Source: Namhaeicola litoreus (GTDB taxonomy: Bacteria; Bacteroidota; Bacteroidia; Flavobacteriales; Flavobacteriaceae). Taken from it: DNA of 64,000 nucleotides. A program made the translations under genes and the position numbers. The notes beneath the pieces are model-generated. The model was not told the DNA's origin, ran no database searches, and worked only from the letters and a program-made list of their open reading frames with translations. Each line of letters starts with the position of its first letter. The first letter of the stretch is position 1. Shown here in pieces: positions 15,735 through 23,591 of the stretch. The stretch is from contig NZ_JBHTMY010000003.1 in the NCBI RefSeq assembly GCF_042679565.1, forward strand, positions 248,001-312,000, read 5' to 3'.

Positions 15735-17648
15735 TTACATCAATTGAGCAAGCTGAAAACGAGTTTGCATTAATTTTTGAACCTCACTAATCGCCTTGAA
15801 ACAGTTCTTTAATTTAAGGCGGTCGGCTTTATTCAATTGTTGGATATCTATATACCGGCCGGTATTGTTATACATCATACCTTGTATTGCTCTAAAAGAA
15901 AGTAGGGTTGTATAAGACTCCATACAATGATCATATATTTCTGAATTTTGAGGTTCACATTCTATCAAATGGGCAAATCTTTTAAGTGTGTTATTTATTG
16001 CAGTGATTTTATTCGAGAAAATTAGCACTCGTGCAGCGTCTACCAAAGGCATAATGGCTTTTAGTTTTATATCGAATTGATCTTTGTGTTCACCGGATTG
16101 TTCCACTAAGAATTGTCTAAAAAAACTGAGAGGCGGAGGATTTTTTAATGCGTTCAGCGCAAAATGATTCAAAAAAATTGGATATTCGTCTAATGATTTA
16201 AGAATACTTTCTGAGAGCTCTGAGGTCAAATTCTCATCGCCATATATGGTTTGAAAATCAAAAAATATGGTACAAAGCATCATTTTTTCTTGGTCGGGAA
16301 GTGTAATCCAATCATGAAATTTAGCCTTCCATTCTTCTAAAGTCAAACACCATTTGGGATTGTTTGCCATCATTTCTGCAGGACAATATTCAAAGCCGAT
16401 TTCATGCAAGCCAATATTAATTTTATTCGCCAAAGACAAAAAGTAATTTTTATTGATTGCATTTTCCTCAGATGTCCTATTAGCATAAATAATAGCATTG
16501 TCCTGATCAGATAGTAAAATTTGCTCTCTCCTTCCTTGGCTTCCCAATGAAATCCAAGCGAAAGCAACGGGAGGTTTTTCTCTCATTTCCTCAATTGAAA
16601 AGTCGATAATTTTTGCAGTGATGCCCTCATTCACCAGAGAAATTATGGAGGTTATAAAATCAATCGGTACTTTTTGCTGAATGTAATTTTCTAATAAAAA
16701 ACTTGTTTTTTTTCTAATTTCCTTTAATTCAGAAACAGATTTTGCTCTTTTGATGCTCTTATGAATTGATAAAGGGTTGTTTGCCAAATTCAGTAAAATG
16801 TCATGTTCAGAGATAACACCTACAATTGGGGCGTCTTGACTGCCACTTTCAGTTACGCATAAATGCTTGATTTTATTTGAGAGCATCTTAATTTGAGCTT
16901 CTGATTGGTTCAAATTTGGAGAAACTGTAATCACTGGTGAGGACATGATTTTATTCACACTTTCATTAATATCGACAAGGCCTGTTGCGATTTTTTTACG
17001 TAAATCTTTGTCTGTTACTATGCCGATAGGTTTATTTTTTTTATCAGAAATTATCATAGATCCTACATTGCAATCAGACATTTTTTTTGCTGCTTCACGT
17101 ATGGCTAAATTGGCATAACAGGTCAAAGGGTTTTTTGAATATTGGACTGGAATAAATTGATGAACATAAGGATTGATATTTTGCAGTAAAGGAGCTTTTT
17201 CTAAAAGTTCATGATCTTCTTTTGAAGAGTTCGAAGGTAAATTACCTGCAAAAGTGCTCAACAAATAGTTGTTAGCAAGTTTATTGGGTTGAATGAATTC
17301 TTCGTAATAAGTCGAAGGAATACCATACACAATACTTTCTTCAAACGCAGTTGCTTTTAACAAATAATTTTTCTTTCTGATCACTGCCCTTAACCCAAAT
17401 ATATCTCCCTCGTCACATTGGTCAACAGGTATAGGATTTAATTCATCAATTAATAGAATTGCACCTTCCTTAATGACATAAAACACATCGTGAACAGGAT
17501 CATTCTGTTTAAAAATAATTTGGTTTTCCGGGAAATAATAAACAATAATATGCTCAGAAATAGTAAAAATATCCTCAGTTTTTAAATAGGAAAAGGGGGG
17601 GATATTTTTAATAAAATCAAAAATCCGCTCTGATATTGTATTTTTCAT
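15735..17648 (-). CDS. DUF294 nucleotidyltransferase-like protein with cNMP-binding and CBS domains
   Basis: A 637-residue soluble signalling protein with four parts: a cyclic-nucleotide-binding-like beta-roll (about 20-125, EGDIFGLRAV), two CBS motifs (about 175-230 and 232-292, which bind adenosyl ligands in other proteins), a nucleotidyltransferase domain related to GlnD (GSQGRREQILLSDQDNA, residues 369-385, with Asp381 and Asp383 as candidate metal ligands), and a helical C-terminal DUF294 substrate-binding domain. No signal peptide or membrane segment. It would sense nucleotide state and might transfer a nucleotide to a protein or small acceptor; no target is known. The exonuclease gene follows after one base. 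Such pairs occur next to acetate symporter genes in other bacteria, as far as I recall. Confidence 0.88.
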   Translation of the reverse strand: MKNTISERIFDFIKNIPPFSYLKTEDIFTISEHIIVYYFPENQIIFKQNDPVHDVFYVIKEGAILLIDELNPIPVDQCDEGDIFGLRAVIRKKNYLLKATAFEESIVYGIPSTYYEEFIQPNKLANNYLLSTFAGNLPSNSSKEDHELLEKAPLLQNINPYVHQFIPVQYSKNPLTCYANLAIREAAKKMSDCNVGSMIISDKKNKPIGIVTDKDLRKKIATGLVDINESVNKIMSSPVITVSPNLNQSEAQIKMLSNKIKHLCVTESGSQDAPIVGVISEHDILLNLANNPLSIHKSIKRAKSVSELKEIRKKTSFLLENYIQQKVPIDFITSIISLVNEGITAKIIDFSIEEMREKPPVAFAWISLGSQGRREQILLSDQDNAIIYANRTSEENAINKNYFLSLANKINIGLHEIGFEYCPAEMMANNPKWCLTLEEWKAKFHDWITLPDQEKMMLCTIFFDFQTIYGDENLTSELSESILKSLDEYPIFLNHFALNALKNPPPLSFFRQFLVEQSGEHKDQFDIKLKAIMPLVDAARVLIFSNKITAINNTLKRFAHLIECEPQNSEIYDHCMESYTTLLSFRAIQGMMYNNTGRYIDIQQLNKADRLKLKNCFKAISEVQKLMQTRFQLAQLM

Positions 17649-17705
17649 TGTAACGAAGTTACCAAAAAAACAGCAAGAAAATGAGATGATTAGAGGTATG
17701 CAGAA

Positions 17706-18545
17706 TTATAAATCGCGTTTTTTTAACAACAAATATGATCCGTAAATAAAGATAAACGTCCAACCCAAAACAATAAGGATTTCGTAGATATGAACGTGGT
17801 AGTCGAATTTAACATTTTCACCTACTTGGTCGGCTAAAGTTCTTACTGCATTCAAACGACTAAATGGTTCATTGATCAAATTCCACATAGACATGAGAGG
17901 CGCAAACTGATAAATCTGATCTGCCAATTCACTTTTACCATCTAAAATATTCCACTTTAAGGTATTGAAAGAAATGATTTCTGCAAAAAACCAAATAATC
18001 ATCGTTCCTACAGCAAAGGCTGATCTTTTGATGAGCATTCCTAGAAATAATCCAAAAGAAAAGAAGCCAAGTAGTTTTACAAAATATGCCAATAGGAATT
18101 CGAGGTCTGAAAAAATGATCGAAAATTCGTTATAATCCGAATAAACTAATCCTAGCACCAGAGAAATTACAAACACGAATAGGGTTGAAATTGCCGAAAG
18201 AAATACGACTGTATAGAATTTACTCAGAATAAATTCTTTTTTACTCAAACCATCTATCAGATTTTGTTTGAGCGTTTTATTGCTGTATTCATTAGAGATC
18301 ATTGAAACAATAATCAATAATAAAAAAACTTTAAAAAAAGCCGCAATAAAGGTGTTAAAGTGCCAGATATATGGAAAATTAAAAATTCCTTGTTCTGCCA
18401 AGTGGAATTGAATAGGGCCAATATCAAACTTTATCGAAGCGATTAATGCAATAGATAGTAACAGCACAAAGTAAATGATGATAAGCCATTTGCTCGCTCT
18501 ACTTTTTTTAAGTTTGTGTAATTCTATATCGAGTAATCTGAACAT
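17706..18545 (-). CDS. ABC-2 type transporter permease
   Basis: A 279-residue integral membrane protein with about six hydrophobic segments (near 21-38, 66-84, 110-130, 145-165, 172-190, 250-270), preceded by the RLLDIELHKLKKSR N terminus common in gliding or bacitracin-type ABC-2 permeases. Its start codon overlaps the stop of the ATPase gene by one base (TAATG), so the two proteins are translationally coupled and form one transporter. The direction (export) follows from the family; the substrate is unknown. Confidence 0.85.
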   Translation of the reverse strand: MFRLLDIELHKLKKSRASKWLIIIYFVLLLSIALIASIKFDIGPIQFHLAEQGIFNFPYIWHFNTFIAAFFKVFLLLIIVSMISNEYSNKTLKQNLIDGLSKKEFILSKFYTVVFLSAISTLFVFVISLVLGLVYSDYNEFSIIFSDLEFLLAYFVKLLGFFSFGLFLGMLIKRSAFAVGTMIIWFFAEIISFNTLKWNILDGKSELADQIYQFAPLMSMWNLINEPFSRLNAVRTLADQVGENVKFDYHVHIYEILIVLGWTFIFIYGSYLLLKKRDL

Positions 18546-19441
18546 TATTTGTCGGTTAAGTGAAGGAATTTTTCCTCTAATTTGGTTTTTCTTTTTTCCA
18601 AATGAGATAAAATAATATCATGATCAATAAAAAATTGATTGATGAATTTTGTTTCTATGTCTTTATCTACATCAAGCACCCATTTTTCTTGATCCTTTTC
18701 GAATTTAGAAACTCCGTTGATCTGTGATAGTAATTTAGAAACTCTTTCATCTTTTTCAGCAGTTTCTATGATAATCGTATCACTATGAATTCCCATTTCA
18801 TCAACCGGGCCGGAATAGAGCATTTTCCCTTTCTGTAAAACAATTACATGATCACAAACTTTTTCGACTTCATCTAATAAATGTGAAGCCAATAAGATGG
18901 TTGTACCTGTTTTAGAAATTTGCTGTATAATTTGTCTAATTTCATGAATTCCCTTTGGGTCTAATCCATTGGTAGGTTCATCTAGAATTAAAATTTCAGG
19001 ATCATTCAATAGGGCAGATGCTATGGCTAAGCGCTGTTTCATTCCCAAAGAAAAAGTTGAGAATTTACTATCTTTTCGTTCCAAAAGATTTACTTGCTCT
19101 AGTCTTTTTTCAATATTCTCGTAAGAAATATTTTTTATTTTACAGACTAATTTAAGATTATCGACAGCAGTCATGTACGGGTAAAAATTTGGTCTTTCTA
19201 TGATGGCCCCTACTTTTTTAAGTGCTTCATGGGTAGATATATTTCCATCAAACCAAAAAAAGTTACCCGAAGTTTTATTCACAACATTTAAAATAATCCC
19301 GAGCGTAGTAGATTTCCCACTTCCATTCGGACCAAGGATGCCATAGACAGATCCTTTATTTATGGTAAAAGAAACATCGTTTACCGCATGTAAACTTCCA
19401 AATTTTTTGTGTAAATGTTCAATGGTCAAGAGCGTGTCCAA
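18545..19441 (-). CDS. ABC transporter ATP-binding protein
   Basis: A 298-residue ABC ATPase: Walker A GPNGSGKST (37-45), Q-loop region near residue 85, signature FSLGMKQRL, Walker B LILDEPTNGLD and H-loop LLASHLLDEV are all intact. The ~70-residue C-terminal extension after the nucleotide-binding domain is usual for DrrA/CcmA-like ATPases that work with ABC-2 permeases. It is the first gene of a two-gene operon with the permease. The divergent upstream gene encodes the 353-residue kinase-like orphan; the 110 bases between hold no promoter I can defend. Confidence 0.92.
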   Translation of the reverse strand: MDTLLTIEHLHKKFGSLHAVNDVSFTINKGSVYGILGPNGSGKSTTLGIILNVVNKTSGNFFWFDGNISTHEALKKVGAIIERPNFYPYMTAVDNLKLVCKIKNISYENIEKRLEQVNLLERKDSKFSTFSLGMKQRLAIASALLNDPEILILDEPTNGLDPKGIHEIRQIIQQISKTGTTILLASHLLDEVEKVCDHVIVLQKGKMLYSGPVDEMGIHSDTIIIETAEKDERVSKLLSQINGVSKFEKDQEKWVLDVDKDIETKFINQFFIDHDIILSHLEKRKTKLEEKFLHLTDK

Positions 19442-19551
19442 AAGCTGAATTTTTAGATATGACGAGTGAAAATCAAATTTGTTACGAAGCTTAAAACAAA
19501 ATAAGAACCGACTAAAATTTTGTTTGTAAATTTAAGCCAAGATAGAACGGC

Positions 19552-20613
19552 ATGAAAGATAATTTAATTTCAAAACGAAAACCCTCATTTCCTATTACCT
19601 CAGAGTTATACCAGTACTTGACAGAGTACAATAGAATTATTAAAATTCCGGTGTTTTATGATGATCTATTGCGCTTTGCCGGTTCTGTCAATGTGTATGA
19701 TAAACAAGGCAATGATACTCTTTGGATCAGGGTTTACTATCCAACTTTTGAGCAAGAAGAAATTCACCTCAGTTTAAAAAGAATGTACACCATTCTTCAT
19801 GCGGATGGTAGTGAAGATAATTTTGATTATTTAAGTATTGATGAAATTGACTTCTGTACTTTTGGAAATTCAAAACCTTTTAGAGTTAAGGTGAGGAATA
19901 TTTTGAATGATAATTACACCTATTTGTATGTAAAGAAGGCGGATGCTTCAAGGGTTTACGGTTTGGAATTGGAAGATATTTTATCGCCAAATCACATCAA
20001 TTTTTTGGTGCATAAAGATACTTTAATAGAAGAACATGTGATTGGTATTCCGGGAGATGTCTTTATAGAGCAGAACTTAAAGTTGCTCAGCAAAGAAGAT
20101 ATGCAAAGACTTTCAAAAGAGTTTGTAAAATTTAATGAACGCTGCACTTTGCGCTTGTTGGGTGATATGAGAGCATATAATTATGTCATTGCTCCAACCT
20201 ATGATTTTGATCAGGTACAATATAGAATTCGTTCGATGGATTTTGACCAACAGAGTTATGAAGGGAATTTAAAAGTATACCGACCTCAATTCTTTAAAGA
20301 CAATTTTGACTATGTAGAAATGGTTCAAAAGCATTTACGCCCTGAATCTATTGATCAATATAAAAAAGAGGAAAGGTCTATTTTGGCGAAAAAATTAATT
20401 GGTTATAAAGAACGTATCGAAGATTTGATGACGGTCATGAAAAATGATAAAATATCTACCGATGAGAATATAGAAAACCTGAAAATGGATTTGGTAAAAT
20501 ATACCAAAGACAAGGAGTTTAAAAAGTGTAAATCAATGGGAGAAATTCTGCAGGTGGTTTTTGATTTTGTGGTAAGAAACTATGAAAGTGTAAACCTTTA
20601 TTTGATCAAGTAG
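19552..20613 (+). CDS. Conserved hypothetical protein with a kinase-like catalytic motif
   Basis: A 353-residue soluble protein without signal peptide or membrane segment; I do not recognise the family. Two clustered motifs resemble the catalytic core of the protein-kinase-like/aminoglycoside phosphotransferase fold: LLGDMRAYNYVI (Asp205 and, five residues later, Asn210, as in the HGDxxxxN Brenner loop) and, 20 residues on, RSMDFDQQSYEG (Asp230/Asp232, the DFD position). The first 150 residues are beta-rich and charged, as an N-lobe would be (TYLYVKKADA could supply the ATP-binding lysine). The C-terminal 100 residues are helical and Lys/Glu-rich. If real, this is an unannotated kinase-like family; substrate unknown. 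Confidence 0.6.
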   Translation: MKDNLISKRKPSFPITSELYQYLTEYNRIIKIPVFYDDLLRFAGSVNVYDKQGNDTLWIRVYYPTFEQEEIHLSLKRMYTILHADGSEDNFDYLSIDEIDFCTFGNSKPFRVKVRNILNDNYTYLYVKKADASRVYGLELEDILSPNHINFLVHKDTLIEEHVIGIPGDVFIEQNLKLLSKEDMQRLSKEFVKFNERCTLRLLGDMRAYNYVIAPTYDFDQVQYRIRSMDFDQQSYEGNLKVYRPQFFKDNFDYVEMVQKHLRPESIDQYKKEERSILAKKLIGYKERIEDLMTVMKNDKISTDENIENLKMDLVKYTKDKEFKKCKSMGEILQVVFDFVVRNYESVNLYLIK

Positions 20614-20618
20614 AAAAA

Positions 20619-21128
20619 TTATTCATAGATTGAAAAACCGTCCGGGTCAAAATCATCATCTAACTCATCTTCATCCTCATCCATATCAAATTCGCTAAAA
20701 TCATCTGCTTCAAATTGTTTCTCAGGAGCGTTTTGTGGCAAGTGCCCTAAGGAAAAAGCAACTTTTGCGTAGTTCTCGGCTAAAAAATCTTGAGTAATTT
20801 CCATTACCTCTACAAAGAATGTCCACATATTCAAGTAATCGTAAACATAGATCAATTTGTCACCAACCTCTGTCATGACATCAGAAATTGAAATTTCGCT
20901 CATTTGAGTGATCTGTCCAGGCTTTTCACTCATGTCAAAAAGAGGAAATTCTTCACCCTCATTCCAATCCTTATCTGCTAGATAAAATGATGCCATTTCC
21001 GCACCATTAAATCCAAAAGCGTTGGTAATGGCGTTGTGTAAATCCTCTAAAAGCAAAGATTTAGAAATAATAATATCTCTAACTACATTTTCCTCTGCAT
21101 CTAAAATGACTCTAATCTTATAACTCAT
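20619..21128 (-). CDS. Plasmid pRiA4b ORF-3 family protein
   Basis: A 169-residue protein beginning MSYKIRVILDAEENVVRDI; the following LLLEDLHNAITNAFGF and YDYLNMWTFFVEVM segments match the IS1096-passenger/pRiA4b ORF-3 fold (beta-strand, helix, strands) found in many bacterial genomes outside mobile elements. The C terminus is extremely acidic (about 15 Asp/Glu in the last 35 residues), which is common in Bacteroidota copies. Function unknown. The open frame reaches 11 codons further upstream, but the MSYKIRV start is chosen because the first beta-strand begins there and a TAATTTTG box (minus strand, 21150-21157) would lie just upstream. It converges with the kinase-like orphan five bases away. 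Confidence 0.75.
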   Translation of the reverse strand: MSYKIRVILDAEENVVRDIIISKSLLLEDLHNAITNAFGFNGAEMASFYLADKDWNEGEEFPLFDMSEKPGQITQMSEISISDVMTEVGDKLIYVYDYLNMWTFFVEVMEITQDFLAENYAKVAFSLGHLPQNAPEKQFEADDFSEFDMDEDEDELDDDFDPDGFSIYE

Positions 21129-21204
21129 TTGTACGGTAATATTGAGCTGCAAAATTATCATTTAATTTGAAAAGTCTTATTTTTACAGGCACTTTATTTA
21201 AGCT

Positions 21205-21624
21205 ATGGAATCTGAAAACCTTTTAAAAAGAATAAACGAAAAATGTCGAAATACTCTGATGGAGACATTAGATATTGAGTTTATAGAAATATCAGAAAAT
21301 CAGGTGGTTGCATCGATGCCGGTTAATTCAAGGGTTCATCAGCCTATGGGTTTGTTGCATGGAGGCGCCAGTGTCGCTTTGGCAGAAAGTGTGGGTAGTT
21401 TTGCATCTCTGTTGTCCATAGATGCTGAAAACTTTGAAGTTCGTGGCATCGAAATTTCGGCTAATCATTTAAAAAGTAAAAAAGAGGGAGTTATTCGTGC
21501 CATAGCCAAAAATATTCATAAAGGTAAAACGACTCATTTATGGGAGATTCGAATTGTTGACGAACAAGATGATTTAATCAGCCTTTGTAAACTCACCAAT
21601 ATTGTTCTACCCAAACGGAAATAG
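21205..21624 (+). CDS. menI: Hotdog-fold thioesterase, probable 1,4-dihydroxy-2-naphthoyl-CoA hydrolase
   Basis: A 139-residue single hotdog domain closely patterned on E. coli YdiI/MenI: SMPVNSRVHQPMGLLHGGAS followed by ALAESVGS with the catalytic Glu61, then IEISANHLKS and the C-terminal strand region. MenI releases 1,4-dihydroxy-2-naphthoate from its CoA ester in menaquinone synthesis. The same fold includes PaaI and entH-type thioesterases, but the location at the head of a cluster with menF and menD, and the menB gene nearby, strongly supports MenI. The alpha/beta-hydrolase gene begins at the base after its stop codon. Confidence 0.85.
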   Translation: MESENLLKRINEKCRNTLMETLDIEFIEISENQVVASMPVNSRVHQPMGLLHGGASVALAESVGSFASLLSIDAENFEVRGIEISANHLKSKKEGVIRAIAKNIHKGKTTHLWEIRIVDEQDDLISLCKLTNIVLPKRK

Positions 21625-22497
21625 ATGCCAAATAAAGGTCGAATAAGACGTTGGATTAAGGGAATTATAATTTCTATTGGTGTTCTGTTCATAGTGGCAT
21701 TGTTCCTAGTTTTTCAGTTTCTTAAACCAAAATCAGATAAAAAAATAATAGAGGATTTTAATTCTTCAAACAGCAATGTTTTTATTTCTTACCTAAATTA
21801 TGATGGATATAAGATCAGAATACTTCAAATGAATGAAGAGTTAGATTCGACCAAACAAACACTACTTTTTGTACACGGTTCCCCTGGTTCTGCGTTAGAT
21901 TTTAAAAAATACCTTGCTGATAGTGAATTGAATCATCGATTTAATTTGGTGACCTATGATCGACCGGGTTATGGAAAATCTCAGGATCAAGATGTTCTAA
22001 ACGACCTTAAAAAGGAAACTTCTTTAATTCATTATTTAATAAAATCAAAAGCACTAAAAAAAGTAAATTTGGTGGGTTATTCTTACGGAGGTACGATTAC
22101 TGCTGCTTTGAATGGATCTGTAAAAAAGAAAATATTGCTAGCTCCAGCTTTAAAAGGTGAATTAGAACCGATGTTTTGGATACTTGGTTTTTATAATTGG
22201 AAACCAACCAGAAATCTTATTCCTGTAGTCTTTAAACATGCTGCGGAAGAAAAGCTGCATCATGTTGATGAACTGCCTTTATTTGAGGATATTTGGGGTT
22301 TGGATAATGCATCATTTTTATTGATTCATGGTATAGAGGATGATATTGTTCCTTATCAAAATTCTGTTTTTTTAAAGGATAAATTAGGAGATGAAAGAGT
22401 GAAATTAATAACCTTAAGTGATACCGGCCATGCTCTGCTATGGACAAATTTTGATTTGATAAAAAAAGAGATAATCAATTTTATAGATGAAAACTAG
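21625..22497 (+). CDS. Membrane-anchored alpha/beta hydrolase in the menaquinone cluster
   Basis: A 290-residue alpha/beta-hydrolase with one N-terminal hydrophobic helix (about 12-33) flanked by basic residues, which would anchor it in the inner membrane. The oxyanion segment FVHGSPGSALDF, nucleophile elbow VGYSYGGT (Ser153), acidic residue region GIEDDIVPYQ and terminal TGHALLW (His) are intact. It is joined without spacing to menI and lies two bases before menF. MenH, the SHCHC synthase of this pathway, is also an alpha/beta hydrolase, but MenH proteins are soluble and shorter, so the identity is uncertain; a general esterase or lipase co-transcribed with men genes is equally possible. Confidence 0.75.
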   Translation: MPNKGRIRRWIKGIIISIGVLFIVALFLVFQFLKPKSDKKIIEDFNSSNSNVFISYLNYDGYKIRILQMNEELDSTKQTLLFVHGSPGSALDFKKYLADSELNHRFNLVTYDRPGYGKSQDQDVLNDLKKETSLIHYLIKSKALKKVNLVGYSYGGTITAALNGSVKKKILLAPALKGELEPMFWILGFYNWKPTRNLIPVVFKHAAEEKLHHVDELPLFEDIWGLDNASFLLIHGIEDDIVPYQNSVFLKDKLGDERVKLITLSDTGHALLWTNFDLIKKEIINFIDEN

Positions 22498-22499
22498 AT

Positions 22500-23570
22500 A
22501 TGAATTTTGAAAATTTCATAGAACTACCGAAACAACACTTTCGAAATAATTTGCCTTTTGTTTTATATAAAAAACCTCTAGAGCAAAAGTTGAGTTGTTT
22601 TTTGCAAAATAATGATCAGCTCGATTTAATTGAAAATTTTGATGAAGCCGGATTTGTTTTTGTGCCATTTGAAGTGAATGGTAAAAAAGTTCTTTTTTCA
22701 ACAGAGAATTCAAATTTTTTAGAATTTGATTGGAAAAATGAAATTGAGTTCATTGAAACAGATGTCATTTCTAAAGTATCTTCAGAGCAATTATTTTCGG
22801 ATAAACAAGTTTATGAGCGTCGTGTTGAGCATTGTATTAATTACATCAAGGAGAGCGCATGTAACAAGATTGTGCTGTCGAGAAAACAGATGGTTCATTT
22901 TAAAAGAGAAGAGGTGTTCACTGTTTTTAATAAACTCATTTTTAAATATCCATCGGCATTTTGTTATTTGTGGTTTCATCCGGAAATTGGTTGTTGGATG
23001 GGTGCAAGTCCGGAAAAGTTAATTAAAACTGAAAACAATCTATTTGAAACCATGTCCCTAGCAGGAACCCAAAAGTTTAAAGGAAGTATGCGGGTAAAAT
23101 GGCAGGAGAAAGAGAGAGAGGAGCAACAATTAGTAACAGATTATATTGTAGATGTTTTGGGATCTCTAGTGACATCTGTTAGCCAGCCTTTTACATCGAA
23201 AGCAGGAGGTTTACTGCATATTTGTTCGATGATTAGAGGGGAAATGGATGACATGAATGATCTAAAACTATTGATTGAACGACTTCATCCTACGCCTGCA
23301 GTTTGCGGTTTACCTAAGGATTTGGCTTTAGATTTTCTTCATAAATATGAAGGATATGATCGAGAATTTTATTCCGGATTTTTAGGTGAACTAAATATGG
23401 GAGCAGGGAAGTGTTCTGCAGAACTCTTTGTAAATTTGCGGTGCATGCAGATTTTTCCAGAACAGGTTGCTATTTATGTTGGTGGAGGTATAACTTCTAA
23501 AAGCAGTGCCAAAAAGGAATGGGAGGAAACTGTAGCAAAAACGATGACCATGCGCAGTGTATTGTCATAA
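22500..23570 (+). CDS. menF: Isochorismate synthase
   Basis: A 356-residue chorismate-utilising enzyme, committing chorismate to menaquinone by isomerising it to isochorismate. The catalytic half is clear: NKIVLSRKQ, CWMGASPEKLI, ETMSLAGTQ, then HPTPAVCGLPKDLALDFL and YSGFLGEL, all typical of MenF/EntC. The N-terminal half is shorter than in E. coli MenF, as is usual in Bacteroidota. Placement between an alpha/beta hydrolase and menD and the absence of siderophore genes favours MenF over EntC/DhbC. It probably shares one transcript with the genes on either side. Confidence 0.94.
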   Translation: MNFENFIELPKQHFRNNLPFVLYKKPLEQKLSCFLQNNDQLDLIENFDEAGFVFVPFEVNGKKVLFSTENSNFLEFDWKNEIEFIETDVISKVSSEQLFSDKQVYERRVEHCINYIKESACNKIVLSRKQMVHFKREEVFTVFNKLIFKYPSAFCYLWFHPEIGCWMGASPEKLIKTENNLFETMSLAGTQKFKGSMRVKWQEKEREEQQLVTDYIVDVLGSLVTSVSQPFTSKAGGLLHICSMIRGEMDDMNDLKLLIERLHPTPAVCGLPKDLALDFLHKYEGYDREFYSGFLGELNMGAGKCSAELFVNLRCMQIFPEQVAIYVGGGITSKSSAKKEWEETVAKTMTMRSVLS

Positions 23571-23591
23571 ATTTTTTAAAGAAATTTCTTA

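Noticed and set aside
17649..17705. Short intergenic stretch between the DUF294 gene and the ABC permease gene as a small RNA site.
   Set aside because: It is 57 bases, has no stable hairpin and no terminator-like run.
20619..21128. pRiA4b ORF-3/IS1096-passenger homologue as evidence of a mobile element.
   Set aside because: No transposase, inverted repeats or target duplications are near; the family is common on chromosomes, and base composition does not differ visibly from the neighbours.
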